Shown here: in pieces, positions 55,143 to 64,000 of the stretch
How positions within the stretch are numbered: position 1 is the first letter of the stretch
Layout: every line of letters starts with the position of its first letter
Assembly (NCBI RefSeq): GCF_026672545.1
Contig: NZ_JAPPRJ010000002.1
Span: 1-64,000, forward strand
Direction of reading: 5' to 3'
Source of the DNA: Rhizobium sp. SL86
Lineage (GTDB): Bacteria; Pseudomonadota; Alphaproteobacteria; Rhizobiales; Rhizobiaceae
Length of the DNA: 64,000 nucleotides
Translations under genes and position numbers: made by a program
Notes under the pieces: generated by a model
The model's database searches: none
Seen by the model: the letters and a program-made list of their open reading frames with translations, nothing else
Told to the model about the DNA's origin: nothing

Positions 55143-56063
55143 CTACCTGTCGGCGCGGCCGCCGCGGCGCCGCTCCCGTTCAGCCGCAACGAGCAGGTCC
55201 AGGAAGACGCGCACCTTGGCAGGCCGGAACCGTGCCACGGGGAAAACGGCGTGAATGCCCCCCTCGGGCAGCGACCATTGTGGCAGGAGTTGCACGAGCC
55301 TTCCTGCATCGAGATCCGGCTCCACGAGAAAATCAGGGAAGACCCCCAGGCCGATACCTGCCAGAGCGCAGGCATAGGCCGCCGGCGTCTTGTCCGTCTT
55401 GACGATGGAGCCGGGCTCGATCGTCATCGGCGAGCCGTCACGGGAAAAGGTCCAGCGCAGCGCATTCCTGAGAGCCCCATTGGCGATCCAGGGACGATTT
55501 TCCAGGTCGGCGGGTTCGTTGACGCTGCCGATGCGTTGCGCGAGCGCCGGCGTCGCCACCAGCAACTGCCGGAAACTGCCCAGCCGGCGCGCTGGATGGC
55601 TGGAATCGGCAAGCCAGCCCACCCGGATCGACAGGTCGAGCCGTTCGGCGACGATATCACTGATCTGATCATCGAAGGCCACGTCCACCCGCATGTGCGG
55701 ATAACGGGCAAGATAGGCGGCAATGGTCGGTGCCAGCACGGCGGAACCGTAATCCAGCGGTGCCGCCAGCGTCAGCACGCCACTGGGCTCGATCCTGTGC
55801 TGCGAGACCTCGGCATAGGCCGATTCCGCGTCACGCAGGATCTCCGTGCAGCGCTCATAGAAGAGCCGCCCCTCCTCGGTTGCCCGCAGGCGGCGGGTGG
55901 TGCGGGTGAGGAGCGTGACCCCGAGTTCCTTCTCGAGCATCGCCACCTGATGGCTGACCACCGCCTTGGCCACACCCAGCCGATCACCGGCGGCCGTGAA
56001 GGAGCCGGTCTCCAGGACGGTGGTGAAATAGATCAGCCGGTTCAGATTGAGGAGGTCGTTCAC
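55143..56063 (-). CDS. LysR-family transcriptional regulator
   Basis: This regulator has 306 residues, with the helix-turn-helix at about 8-65 (IYFTTVLETGSFTAAGDRLG, AKAVVSHQVAMLEKELGV) and an effector domain from about 90 (GVLTLAAPLDYGSAVLAPTI). Translation starts at GTG 56063. It diverges from the metallo-beta-lactamase-fold gene and probably controls it, with a palindrome in between. Confidence 0.92.
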   Translation of the reverse strand: MNDLLNLNRLIYFTTVLETGSFTAAGDRLGVAKAVVSHQVAMLEKELGVTLLTRTTRRLRATEEGRLFYERCTEILRDAESAYAEVSQHRIEPSGVLTLAAPLDYGSAVLAPTIAAYLARYPHMRVDVAFDDQISDIVAERLDLSIRVGWLADSSHPARRLGSFRQLLVATPALAQRIGSVNEPADLENRPWIANGALRNALRWTFSRDGSPMTIEPGSIVKTDKTPAAYACALAGIGLGVFPDFLVEPDLDAGRLVQLLPQWSLPEGGIHAVFPVARFRPAKVRVFLDLLVAAERERRRGGRADR

Positions 56064-56078
56064 GTTATTGTTCGATCT

Positions 56079-56099
56079 ATTCAGACAGTCTGTACGAAT
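56079..56099. promoter_or_regulatory. Candidate LysR operator
   Basis: A perfect 11-bp palindrome CAGAC-A-GTCTG (56082-56092) lies within ATTC ... GAAT, in the 107-base divergent gap between the LysR gene and the metallo-beta-lactamase-fold gene. Size and place fit a LysR recognition site, but the strict T-N11-A form is not certain. Confidence 0.45.
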
Positions 56100-56170
56100 G
56101 ACCGATATTTATCACTCAAGCAAGATCTGGGATGCAGCGAACATCAACATCAAACGCTCGAGGAAGCCCG

Positions 56171-57064
56171 ATGATCAACCGTCGCGATGTCATGAAACTC
56201 TCTGCCGCCGCCGGCCTTGCGGCCCTTCCGCTCACCGCAGCCAGAGCTTCCAGTGCCGCGCTCGACTGGACCTATTTCCAGGCCGACGAAAGCGGCTTTC
56301 GCCGGACCCCCGTGCTTCTCGCCGGCCAGAAGCAGGCAATCCTCATTGATGGCGGCTTCACCCTGTCCGATGGAAAGGCAGTTGCTGAAGCCATCAAAAA
56401 GACCGGCAAGCGGCTGACGACCATCTACGTGACCTGCAACGATCCAGATTATTATTTCGGTCTTCGCCCGGTGGTCGAAGCCTTTCCCGACGCAAAGGTG
56501 ATTGCGAAACCGGCCACCGTCGCCGCGATCAAGGCCAATATCACCGAAAAGCTCTCGGTCTGGAGCCCGCAACTGAAGGAGAATGGTCCTCAGACGCTGG
56601 CCGACGTCGTCATCCCAGAAATCTCCGAGGCGACGTCGCTTGAACTCGAAGGCACGCGCATCGAGATCGTCGAGATTGGCGACATGCACGACCGGCGCTA
56701 CCTTTACGTTCCCGCCCTGCAGGCGGTGTTCGGCGGCGTCCTGGTCGATTCCGGAATTCATGTCTGGGTCGCCGATACCGCGACGCCGGAGAGCCGCGCC
56801 GCCTGGGTCAAGGCACTGGACGGCATCATCGCCAAGGCACCGAAGATCGTGGTGCCGGGCCATCAGATGGCCGGTGCGCCTCAGGGCCTCCAGGCTGTGA
56901 CGTTTACGCGCGACTATCTCCTCGCCTTCGAGGAAGAGATGAAGAAGAGCAAGGACAGCGCAGAACTGATTGCCGCGATGACCCGGCGGTATCCGGCCCT
57001 TGCCGACGTCTCGTCGCTGGAACTTGGCGCCAAGGTTGCCAAGGGGGAGATGAAATGGGGTTGA
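56171..57064 (+). CDS. Tat-exported MBL-fold protein with degenerate metal motif
   Basis: This 297-residue protein has a Tat-type leader (INRRDVMKLSAAAGLAALPL, cleaved near RASS) and the metallo-beta-lactamase fold. The usual HxHxDH motif is replaced by TCNDPDYYFGL, leaving only the Asp of the metal-binding set. A later His in IGDMHDRRY and the His of VVPGHQMAG are kept. Relatives with the same DPDYYFG block exist as a subgroup, so the loss appears to be a family trait rather than local damage. Possible roles are binding or a metal-independent reaction; unknown. ATG 56171 has GAGGAAG. Confidence 0.82.
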   Translation: MINRRDVMKLSAAAGLAALPLTAARASSAALDWTYFQADESGFRRTPVLLAGQKQAILIDGGFTLSDGKAVAEAIKKTGKRLTTIYVTCNDPDYYFGLRPVVEAFPDAKVIAKPATVAAIKANITEKLSVWSPQLKENGPQTLADVVIPEISEATSLELEGTRIEIVEIGDMHDRRYLYVPALQAVFGGVLVDSGIHVWVADTATPESRAAWVKALDGIIAKAPKIVVPGHQMAGAPQGLQAVTFTRDYLLAFEEEMKKSKDSAELIAAMTRRYPALADVSSLELGAKVAKGEMKWG

Positions 57065-57076
57065 GCCCCGACCTCA

Positions 57077-57101
57077 TCGGGCCGGCATGTTGCCGGCCCG
57101 A
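57077..57101 (+). terminator. Strong hairpin after the MBL-fold gene
   Basis: A perfect 11-bp GC-rich stem (TCGGGCCGGCA with TGCCGGCCCGA) with a 3-base loop begins 13 bases after the stop codon. There is no U-run, yet its strength and place suggest transcript ending or 3' protection. Confidence 0.6.
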
Positions 57102-57655
57102 CCCTGGCCCGCAATGTTGGGGGCCAAAACAAAAATCGCCTTCGGCAAATTCGGAGCGGTTCAGGCCCTTCAAACCATGATGCGGACTCGCGACGAGAGT
57201 TCACGATCCGGTTGATTTTACTGTATGATTTTACAATATTCTTGTTTCGCTCCCAATTCAGAAAAAGCTTTCCTTCAAGGCAAATACGCGTATCGCTGCG
57301 GCAGTTTTGCGCCGACAGCGAATTCTTCCCCTAGAGTTTCGCTTCGCTCCACCGGAACAGACTCCAGGCAGCAACGTCGGTGCATGCGCGGCGTTTGCCG
57401 CCGGCCCTGCCCAGAGCTTCTCAAGCCGTCTGTTTACAATGTCTCGCCAGCGGGTTTGTAACGCGCGGGTCTGGCGGCTCAAAACTGCGCTTTGACGGCG
57501 GGGGCGTGGCATTGCGACAACGGGCCGGGGCTTCGGATCATTCCGGCCGGTACGGCGCTTGCGGAGGCGCCGACTATGATCTAGAAGAAAGATGATCGCA
57601 ATACTCAACATAAATGGACGCCCGGCGTTTCGGGCGCTGTAGAAGGAAACGGCCG
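57102..57655. other. Long upstream region of the second FecI-type gene
   Basis: These 554 bases before the sigma factor show no supported gene. An exact 9-bp direct repeat TGATTTTAC occurs at 57213-57221 and 57226-57234 (13-bp period) in a locally AT-rich patch. It could be part of an iron-responsive promoter, though it matches no site I know. Open frames on both strands here lack ribosome sites and domains. Confidence 0.4.
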
Positions 57656-58162
57656 ATGACGGAGCTGTTGCTGCGACTGCTCGACGATCGGCAGGAGGGA
57701 CGGCTGCAGCGCTTCTTCCGCCGTCGCCTCGAAAGCCGCGAGGATGCGGCCGACGCAACGCAGGAGACGCTGCTCAGGGTGTTGGAAGCGTCGCACGGCA
57801 CATTGATCGAAAACCCTCAGGCCTATCTTTATCAGGTTGCGAAATCGGTGGCGCGCATCACCATCGCCCGACGGTCGAGAGATGCCATTCTGTTCGTCGC
57901 GCCGGAGGAAGGCGTCGACCAGCCCGACGAGGCTCCGCTCGCCGACCGTATCGTCATGGCCCGCCAAGGCCTGTCGATCATGGCCCGCGCCATAGAGGAA
58001 CTGCCGACGCGATGCCAGCAGGTGTTTATCCTGAGCCGCCTGCGAGGTCTTTCCAATGGCGAAATCGCCGTTGAGCTCGGTATATCGCGCAATATGGTCG
58101 AGAAGCACATCATCCGGGCGTTGATGCATTGCCGCAAAACCCGGTCAGCGTTATTGCTCTGA
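57656..58162 (+). CDS. ECF sigma factor, FecI type (second locus)
   Basis: This 168-residue sigma factor has region 2 (SREDAADATQETLLRVLEAS, AYLYQVAKSVARITIARRSR) and region 4 (LPTRCQQVFILSRLRGLSNG, EIAVELGISRNMVEKHII). ATG 57656 has AGAAGGA; the in-frame extension to 57614 is not needed. It starts a fecI-fecR-receptor-permease block that is a second siderophore-sensing unit in this window. Confidence 0.92.
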   Translation: MTELLLRLLDDRQEGRLQRFFRRRLESREDAADATQETLLRVLEASHGTLIENPQAYLYQVAKSVARITIARRSRDAILFVAPEEGVDQPDEAPLADRIVMARQGLSIMARAIEELPTRCQQVFILSRLRGLSNGEIAVELGISRNMVEKHIIRALMHCRKTRSALLL

Positions 58163-58259
58163 CAGACCGTCGAGAGTTGCGACCCTTTCGTCTTCTGTCC
58201 AGTGACGGCGGTTCGTCTTGGTCTCGCGCTACCCGACGTCGCAAATTAGGCCGTTTAGC

Positions 58260-59195
58260 ATGCGCATAGGCAAGCCCGAGATAGACGATCAGACGGCAGA
58301 GGCTGCGGCCGGATGGGTTGCCCGTTTGCAATCGAGCGATGCAACCGATTCCGATCGCCGCGATTTTGACCGGTGGCTGGACGCGGACCCCTCCCACCGT
58401 CCGGCCTATGAGGAGATGCGAGACCTGTGGTCGGACCTCAAGGGCCTTTCACAGGCGCCGCGCAAACGGTCATCACGAAAAGCGGCAGCCTCGATCATCG
58501 GACTTTGTCTCCTCGCGGCAGCGGCAGCGATCCTTCATATCGGCGGGATGACGGATCGATGGCGGGCCGATTATTATACCGACGTCGGCGAAGTGCGGAC
58601 GGTCACTCTTCAGGACGGAACGCGAGTCGACCTCAACAGCGACACTGCCATCGTCGTTCATTATTCGCAGTCCGAGCGGCGTGTTGACCTGTTGCGCGGC
58701 GAGGCCTTTTTCGACGTGGCGAAGAACGCGGCGCGGCCCTTCGTCGTCGCGGACGATCGCGTTCGTGCCCAGGCGCTTGGCACACGCTATTCCATGCGGG
58801 TGCCGCCTTCCGGTTGGGGCGAAGAGGTGCAGGTCGAGGAAGGCCACGTCGAAGTCGCCACGAGCGCAGACAGCAAAGTCCTTGAGGCAGGCGAGGTTGC
58901 CACACTTGGCAATGATGGCAGGCTCGCCGTCACCCGGCGCGATGTGACGAGCGATACGGCTTGGCGCGGCGGGAAGCTGGTTTTCTCCGGTCGGCCCCTC
59001 CGCGAAGTCCTGGCGACGCTCGACCGCTATCGGCACGGGCGTATCCTCTTACTCGACGATCGTGCAGGCTCGCTGGCGGTTTCCGGCATCTTCGATCTCG
59101 CCGATACCGACAAGGCCTTGCGGATTCTCGAAGAAAACCTGCCGCTCTCCGTAACGCGCATGCCGGGCCTGATGGTCATTGTCAGAGCGCGATGA
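58260..59195 (+). CDS. FecR-family regulator (second locus)
   Basis: This inner-membrane anti-sigma/relay protein has 311 residues. The N-terminal DUF4880 segment is AAAGWVARLQSSDATDSDRR, then FDRWLDADPSHRPAYEEM. One helix lies at about 75-92, and the FecR domain has GEVRTVTLQDGTRVDLNSDT, RRVDLLRGEAFFDVAKN and QALGTRYSMRV. The STN-like end is REVLATLDRYRHGRILLLDD. It follows the sigma gene by 97 bases; ATG 58260 is supported by TAGG and family alignment. Confidence 0.92.
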   Translation: MRIGKPEIDDQTAEAAAGWVARLQSSDATDSDRRDFDRWLDADPSHRPAYEEMRDLWSDLKGLSQAPRKRSSRKAAASIIGLCLLAAAAAILHIGGMTDRWRADYYTDVGEVRTVTLQDGTRVDLNSDTAIVVHYSQSERRVDLLRGEAFFDVAKNAARPFVVADDRVRAQALGTRYSMRVPPSGWGEEVQVEEGHVEVATSADSKVLEAGEVATLGNDGRLAVTRRDVTSDTAWRGGKLVFSGRPLREVLATLDRYRHGRILLLDDRAGSLAVSGIFDLADTDKALRILEENLPLSVTRMPGLMVIVRAR

Positions 59196-59255
59196 AGATT
59201 TTCCGTTCGTCGACGTCAGGAGGCACCGGCCCATTTCACTCTTAGTCTTCAGGGG

Positions 59256-59280
59256 AAGGCGACGCCGCAAGGTTCGCCTT
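59256..59280 (+). promoter_or_regulatory. Leader hairpin before the second TonB receptor gene
   Basis: AAGGCGA (59256-59262) pairs with TCGCCTT (59274-59280) around an 11-base loop, 30 bases before the receptor start. Like the stem at 7479-7498 it lies between fecR and the receptor and lacks a U-run. Confidence 0.4.
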
Positions 59281-59309
59281 TGGAACTGTGACGTGTGAAG
59301 GGGGCCGGA

Positions 59310-61712
59310 ATGGCATCGAAGACGAAATTGGATATGCGGCGTTGGTTCAACACGAGCGGATTGCTCGGGCTGACACTGCTTTTTGGCCTCAGCGCCACGG
59401 AGGCCCGCAGCAACGGCGTGATCGCCACGGATCCGGTTTCGGTCTCCATTCCCGCCGATACGTTGGAGAGCGGCATTCTTTCCTTCGGCCGGCAGGCCAA
59501 TATCCGGCTTCTCTATCCGACGGCGATCACGCGCGGCAAGACGACGGCTGGCGTTTCGGGCCAGTTGTCGGCTGAAGCGGCCCTGCGTCAGTTGCTCGGA
59601 GGGTCCGGCCTTTCCTACAGTTTCGCAAGCCCGGGCACGGTGCAGATCTTTGATCCGGTGGCGGCAACGGTTTCGCAGACCGTCGGTTCGACGGTGCTTG
59701 CTCCGGTGCTTATCGAAGGTGAGTTCGAAGGCGCAGCGGGTATCGTTGCAACCGATGGCTATGTCGGCAAGTCCGGTCGCACCGCCACCAAGACCGACAC
59801 GCCCGTTGCCGAAACACCGATGTCGGTGTCCACCGTGTCTCAGAAGCAGTTGCAGGACATCAAGCCGCAGAACCTCTCGGAGGCGGTGAACTATACGCCG
59901 GGCGCCCGGATAGGCCAGTATGGTGCGGAACCACGTTTCGACGCCTTCAAGGTGCGCGGCATCGATCTGTCCACGACCGGCATCTTCCGTGACGGTTTAC
60001 GGCAGGTCAGCAGCCAGAACGGCAGTGCACGCCTCGAGCCCTACGGTGTCGAGGCTGTAACCATGCTGCGCGGACCGGCGGCATCCCTTTATGGTGCCAG
60101 CAGTTCGAGCGGCATCGTCGACATCATTTCCAAGCGGCCCACCGAAGAGACGATCCGCGAGGTCGAGCTGCAATATGGTTCCTTCGGTCGCGTACAAGGC
60201 GCCTTCGATCTTTCGGGCACGGTCAACGACGATACGACCATGCTCTATCGGCTGACCGGCGTCGCCCGCGACGGCCGAAACGAGATCAGCGCCATCCAGG
60301 ACGACCGGCTCTTCATCGCACCCGCCTTCACCTGGCAGCCGGACGACGGAACTCGCCTCACCTTTCTCGGCGAGTATATGGACAGCACCACGGGCGGCAC
60401 CTGGGGCTACATCAACAATTACGGCAGCGACGGCAAGTCGGTCGGCGCCATCCCGGTCTATGGCGGCGATGCTCGCTTCAACGATTTCAGGCAGCAACAG
60501 TGGCGTGTGGGCTACGAGTTCGAGCATGCGCTCACCGACACTGTGACGCTCTACAGCAAGGCGCGTTATTCCGGCCTATCGGCCGACCAGCAGTGGGTCT
60601 TCGCGAACTATCCGGGCATCACCATCGAGGACAATGAGGGCCTGTCTGCCGATACCTACCTGAAGATCGCGTTCGAGACCGGCGCTGCAAGCCATACGCT
60701 CCTGACGGGCGTCGACTTCAGCCACATGTCCTACACGTCGCGGCAGGGCAGCGGACCAGGTCTCTTCACCGACAGCTTCACCTATGTCCCTGATGTCAGC
60801 CTCGTCCTGAAACAACGGATGAACACGGTCGGCCTCTATGCGCAGGACCAGATTGAGATCGGTGGATGGCGACTGACCGTTGGCGTGCGACATGACTGGC
60901 TCGACACCGAATATCAGGCGCAGACCGTCGGCGCGACGTCAGCGCCCGTCTATGACGGCGACGATACGAAAACCACGGGTCGTCTCGGCCTCGGCTACGT
61001 CTTCGACAACGGCATCATGCCCTATGCCAGCTACGGCACCTCATTCGTCGCCAATCCGGGCGTGATCATCACGACGGGAACCGTCACCGGTCAAGCCGAA
61101 CCGACCGTCGGCAAACAGTACGAGATTGGCGTCAAATATGCTCTGCCCGATCACAATGCCATGATCAGTGCAGCAGTCTTCAACATCGATCAGGAAAACG
61201 CGACCGTCTACGAGACGTCGTCCGGCATAAACCTCCTGCGCCAACTCGACCTGCGCTCGCGCGGGATCGAACTGGCGGCGACGGCTTCGCTGGACAATGG
61301 CTGGAGCGTCATCGCGGGCTATTCCTACAATCGGGTCGAGATCACGACGCTCACGCCGGAGACCCTTGGAAATCAGCTCAACTCGTCACCCTACCATGTC
61401 GCTTCGCTCTGGCTTGATCACGAGTTCCAGAACAACACGCTGGAGGGGCTCGGGATCGGTGCAGGCATTCGCTACGTCGGCTCCAGCTTCGGCGACAACG
61501 TGCATACGCCGATACTCGACAACGAAGCGCGTACGTTCGTCGACGCGACGCTGCGCTACGATCTGGGCAAGGTCAATCGATCCTTTGCTGGCATCAAGCT
61601 GCAGGTCAACGCCACCAACCTTCTGAACGAGGTGAAGCAGGTCTGCACAACGGGCTTTTGCTACTATGACGAAGGGCGCAAGGTCGTAGCCAGCCTGAAG
61701 TATCGATTCTGA
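59310..61712 (+). CDS. TonB-dependent siderophore receptor with signalling domain (second locus)
   Basis: This 800-residue outer membrane receptor has a signal peptide ([15 protein letters not shown]) and an STN domain (about 42-115; [34 protein letters not shown]). The plug follows (about 150-280; [40 protein letters not shown]), then the barrel ending in VASLKYRF. It resembles hydroxamate/ferrichrome-type receptors (FhuA/FhuE class). ATG 59310 follows AAGGGGG; GTG 59295 is in frame. It overlaps the MFS permease gene by one base. Confidence 0.94.
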   Translation: MASKTKLDMRRWFNTSGLLGLTLLFGLSATEARSNGVIATDPVSVSIPADTLESGILSFGRQANIRLLYPTAITRGKTTAGVSGQLSAEAALRQLLGGSGLSYSFASPGTVQIFDPVAATVSQTVGSTVLAPVLIEGEFEGAAGIVATDGYVGKSGRTATKTDTPVAETPMSVSTVSQKQLQDIKPQNLSEAVNYTPGARIGQYGAEPRFDAFKVRGIDLSTTGIFRDGLRQVSSQNGSARLEPYGVEAVTMLRGPAASLYGASSSSGIVDIISKRPTEETIREVELQYGSFGRVQGAFDLSGTVNDDTTMLYRLTGVARDGRNEISAIQDDRLFIAPAFTWQPDDGTRLTFLGEYMDSTTGGTWGYINNYGSDGKSVGAIPVYGGDARFNDFRQQQWRVGYEFEHALTDTVTLYSKARYSGLSADQQWVFANYPGITIEDNEGLSADTYLKIAFETGAASHTLLTGVDFSHMSYTSRQGSGPGLFTDSFTYVPDVSLVLKQRMNTVGLYAQDQIEIGGWRLTVGVRHDWLDTEYQAQTVGATSAPVYDGDDTKTTGRLGLGYVFDNGIMPYASYGTSFVANPGVIITTGTVTGQAEPTVGKQYEIGVKYALPDHNAMISAAVFNIDQENATVYETSSGINLLRQLDLRSRGIELAATASLDNGWSVIAGYSYNRVEITTLTPETLGNQLNSSPYHVASLWLDHEFQNNTLEGLGIGAGIRYVGSSFGDNVHTPILDNEARTFVDATLRYDLGKVNRSFAGIKLQVNATNLLNEVKQVCTTGFCYYDEGRKVVASLKYRF

Positions 61713-62935
61713 TGGCCTTGCAGCCGGCGAACGATCGCGTGCCACCAGTCGCGATCCTGGTCGCGATCGGTGGATTGTATGTCGCGCAGAGCGTGATCGG
61801 CGGCCTGACCATGCTTGGGTTGCCGGCGGTGCTGCGTGCCCAGGGTATGGCGCTCGACCAGATCGGCCTTCTCTATTTGGTCGTCCTACCCTGGTCGGTG
61901 AAGGTCCTGTGGGCGCCGACGGTAGAGCGATACCGCCTGCCGGCCTTCGGCCGGAACCGGTCGCCAGTCATCGTGCTTGCCGGGTGCCTGATGGCAGCGG
62001 CGGGGCTCGCCGTCGTGGCCTTCATCGGACCGGCACCGCTGCTGCCCGTAATGGTCGTACTCTTTGCTGTGGCCATCGTCACCTCGACAGTCGATATTGC
62101 CTGCGACGGCTATGCGGTCGAGACGCTTGCGGAGCGCCATCATGGATGGGGCAACGCCGCCCAGGTCGGCGGCTCCTATCTGGGCTCGGCGATCGGGGCC
62201 GGGCTGTTCCTGGTGCTGGTTGCCCGAACGGGCTGGACCGCTGCAACAGTTGTGATGGCGCTGACGGTGGTGGCGCTGAGCTTGCCCTTCGTTTTGGGGC
62301 CTGCCCAGCGGTCGATGCCGGTGAACCGGACCCATACGCCATCTCTGAAAGCGGCACTGTCCAGACGGGAAGTACAAAATGCCATCTTGATTGCTGCCGT
62401 CTTCTCAGCCTCGCAACGCTGGGGCCTTTCGATGCTGGGCCCTTTCCTCATTGATCAGGGGCTCGATCTCGCGACGATCGGTGCGCTCAATGGCATAGGC
62501 TCCATGATCGTGGGCGTTGGCTGCGCCCTGTTCGGCGGAGCTTTGGTACGATGGTGCGGCGCAACGACCGTGCTGTTGCTTGCCATCGGCTTTCAGGCCG
62601 CAATGCTGATCGGCTTTGCCGTCGGCGATGCGTCGGGCCATATTCCGCGATCGCTATTGATGGCCGCGGCAGTTGTCAGCTCTTCGGGGATCATGTCCAT
62701 CGGCTTCGTCGCCCTCTACGCCCAGTTCATGGGTTGGTCCGATCCGAAACAGGCCGGCATCGACTTCACGATCTTCCAATGCACCGACGGCGTGGTTGCG
62801 ATCGCGGGTGGGGTTGGTGCCGGCCGGATCGCTGAACATCTTGGTTATCCGGTCTTCTTCTCGATTGCCGCCGCGGTTTCCCTTGCCGCCGCAGCAGCCA
62901 TTGGTCGTCTTGTCCGCCGGCCGAACCATGGCTAA
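61712..62935 (+). CDS. MFS siderophore importer, RhtX/FptX type
   Basis: This 407-residue, twelve-helix MFS permease of the RhtX/FptX group moves an iron-siderophore across the inner membrane as a single protein. Features are [60 protein letters not shown] and [18 protein letters not shown]. It is translationally coupled (TGATG) to the receptor, so this locus needs no periplasmic binding protein or ABC transporter, in contrast to the first locus. Confidence 0.9.
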   Translation: MALQPANDRVPPVAILVAIGGLYVAQSVIGGLTMLGLPAVLRAQGMALDQIGLLYLVVLPWSVKVLWAPTVERYRLPAFGRNRSPVIVLAGCLMAAAGLAVVAFIGPAPLLPVMVVLFAVAIVTSTVDIACDGYAVETLAERHHGWGNAAQVGGSYLGSAIGAGLFLVLVARTGWTAATVVMALTVVALSLPFVLGPAQRSMPVNRTHTPSLKAALSRREVQNAILIAAVFSASQRWGLSMLGPFLIDQGLDLATIGALNGIGSMIVGVGCALFGGALVRWCGATTVLLLAIGFQAAMLIGFAVGDASGHIPRSLLMAAAVVSSSGIMSIGFVALYAQFMGWSDPKQAGIDFTIFQCTDGVVAIAGGVGAGRIAEHLGYPVFFSIAAAVSLAAAAAIGRLVRRPNHG

Positions 62936-63408
62936 CCCGGATAAATGAAATCTCTAGCTGACTTCGGCTGACGTTGGGACGACGAGAAGGCCGCCGCAGC
63001 GGATCCACCGCCCGGCTTTCATTGCCCTCAAATCAACCCCAGACTGATAATACGCGCAACGTCACACACCAACCATTCAAGAGCGCCAAGGCCGTGACGC
63101 GCGGCCCCGTCGAGGCTGCTTGATACACGCCGGATCAATAGTCCTGGAGAGACTGTCAGCGGCCCTGCAAATGACCGGTTTCGCCCGAGGAGATCAGCGT
63201 CGCGCCAAATTGGCGGGACTTTCAGCGTCCCTTTATCAATCTGTTGCGATTTTTTCGATAGGGCGGCTGGCTGGCGGCAAGGCATCGGCCTGCCGGAAAC
63301 CGGCGCGCGTATGGTAAGTTTATTCTTACTTATCTGGAAAGCGTCATACGCGCGTCGGACGTTGCGGGCTCTGTGTCGTCACGTTGACAACAGTCCCTGC
63401 AGCGATTT
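62936..63408. other. Convergent intergenic stretch with a nested inverted repeat
   Basis: No gene is supported in these 473 bases. A 10-bp perfect inverted repeat (CGCGCGTATG at 63304-63313, CATACGCGCG at 63345-63354) encloses a smaller one (GTAAG/CTTAC at 63314-63329). In a convergent gap it may form a 3' structure for either transcript. Confidence 0.45.
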
Positions 63409-64000
63409 TCAGAACTTCGTTGCGAAGTTGATCCAGAAAATGTCCCCCTGGGGACGATTTTCGGCAACGACATCATGCTGCCACGAAGCGCTGACCTGCA
63501 GGGCGGGGTTGAACGAGTAGCTGACGGACGGACCGATCGCAAAACCCTTGCCCCGGTGTCCGTCGGCCGGCGCGGTGGGGCCGCTGTCGTCCGTCAACTG
63601 CTGGAGATAATAGCCGACAGCGCCGATGCGCCATTTGTCGAAGTTCCAGCCCACGGCATAATCGACGACCAGTTCATTTCCGGTCGTGTAGTTCGTGTCG
63701 GTGTTCTCCGTGTTGAAGATGACACGGGCAACCACACCCAGTTCAAGCCCCTGCGGATCCGAGTAATGATATCCCAAGGCGGGCTGAAACGACCAGTGAT
63801 TGAGGCCGGGACTTGCCGGGTCCTTCACGTCATATTTGCCGGTGGGCGCGGAAATATCCATGCCGACAGAAAACGTGTTGTAGCGATCGGGATGCCAGGT
63901 GACGCCAAGGGTTCCGGTGATGTCGGCAAGGCCGAACTCCTGCGCCGACGTATAGGGAAGCGACAGATCGACGTTTACCAGCGGAACGACCAACTGCGTC
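63409..64000 (-). CDS. MetA/SphA-family outer membrane protein, N-terminus off window
   Basis: This is the C-terminal 196 residues of a beta-barrel protein of the Phenol_MetA_deg/SphA group. Alternating strands are visible (VGMDISAPTGKYD, LNHWSFQPALGYHY, NELVVDYAVGWNFDKWRIG, KGFAIGPSVSYSF, VSASWQHDVVAENRP), and it ends with the barrel-type FWINFATKF. Such proteins accompany hydrophobic or aromatic compound catabolism and may act in uptake. The start lies beyond 64000, so the signal peptide cannot be seen. Confidence 0.85.
   Translation of the reverse strand, partial: TQLVVPLVNVDLSLPYTSAQEFGLADITGTLGVTWHPDRYNTFSVGMDISAPTGKYDVKDPASPGLNHWSFQPALGYHYSDPQGLELGVVARVIFNTENTDTNYTTGNELVVDYAVGWNFDKWRIGAVGYYLQQLTDDSGPTAPADGHRGKGFAIGPSVSYSFNPALQVSASWQHDVVAENRPQGDIFWINFATKF

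Noticed and set aside
57225..57461. Small plus-strand frame upstream of the second FecI gene
   Set aside because: No ribosome site or conserved motif; better explained as untranslated leader.
1..64000. CRISPR array, tRNA or rRNA genes, intact transposon
   Set aside because: No regularly spaced identical repeats, no cloverleaf-like segment and no complete transposase with terminal repeats were seen by reading; a tRNAscan and repeat search would settle it.

Overview
This window looks like a replicon of a Rhizobiaceae-type alphaproteobacterium (Rhizobium, Agrobacterium, Shinella or Ensifer relatives). That is inferred from GC-rich coding, dense operons with ATGA overlaps, FecIR-type iron regulation, an fmd/urt amide-urea operon and the overall family content; no rRNA, tRNA or species marker is present. 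The content is accessory and catabolic: nutrient scavenging, metal handling and amine/amide use, with no central housekeeping block. I saw no CRISPR array, tRNA or intact insertion sequence.

Layout. (1) 1-9213, minus strand: a siderophore uptake locus. A FecI-type sigma factor and FecR lead into a TonB-dependent receptor, periplasmic binding protein, siderophore-interacting reductase, two FecCD permeases and an ATPase cut by the left edge. (2) 9363-17595: a tripartite RND efflux pump (fusion protein, AcrB-type pump, NodT-type lipoprotein) diverging from an OmpR/EnvZ-type two-component pair across a striking nested inverted repeat. (3) 17803-22614: amine oxidation, with a copper amine oxidase, a 56-residue small protein, an APC permease and a divergent AraC-type regulator. 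(4) 23032-34222: a formamidase/short-chain amide-urea locus (fmdB, fmdA, urtEDCBA order on the minus strand) diverging from a transporter-histidine kinase-receiver fusion and a LuxR-type response regulator. (5) 34240-41824: a patch with AT-richer stretches bordered or interrupted by a serine-recombinase remnant and an IS3-type OrfA remnant. It carries an orphan PotF-like binding protein and a copper-handling group (CopC-CopD fusion, YcnI, ECF sigma/anti-sigma, beta-propeller protein, DUF305 protein). (6) 42343-45384: an SfnB-like oxidoreductase, a MarR/HpaR regulator and a RES-Xre toxin-antitoxin pair with a readable promoter/operator. (7) 45482-55056: a catabolic cluster with a small-molecule kinase, a phospholyase-like class III PLP enzyme, an omega-transaminase, a HAD protein, a Tm-1-like protein, an IclR regulator, an APC permease and an aldehyde dehydrogenase. 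(8) 55143-57064: a LysR regulator diverging from a Tat-exported metallo-beta-lactamase-fold protein with degenerate metal ligands. (9) 57656-62935: a second FecI-FecR-receptor set ending in an MFS siderophore importer. (10) 63409-64000: the C-terminal part of a MetA/SphA-type outer membrane protein cut by the right edge.

The two iron loci would let the cell sense and import two different ferric siderophores: one by a periplasmic ABC route with cytoplasmic reduction, the other by a single MFS permease. The amine oxidase, amide/urea and kinase-phospholyase clusters each pair a dedicated permease or ABC importer with a dedicated regulator, so the window reads as nitrogen/carbon scavenging modules plus metal homeostasis. 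The least described pieces are the transporter-kinase sensor with its eight-cysteine module, the 56-residue protein coupled to the amine permease, and the kinase/phospholyase/transaminase cluster.
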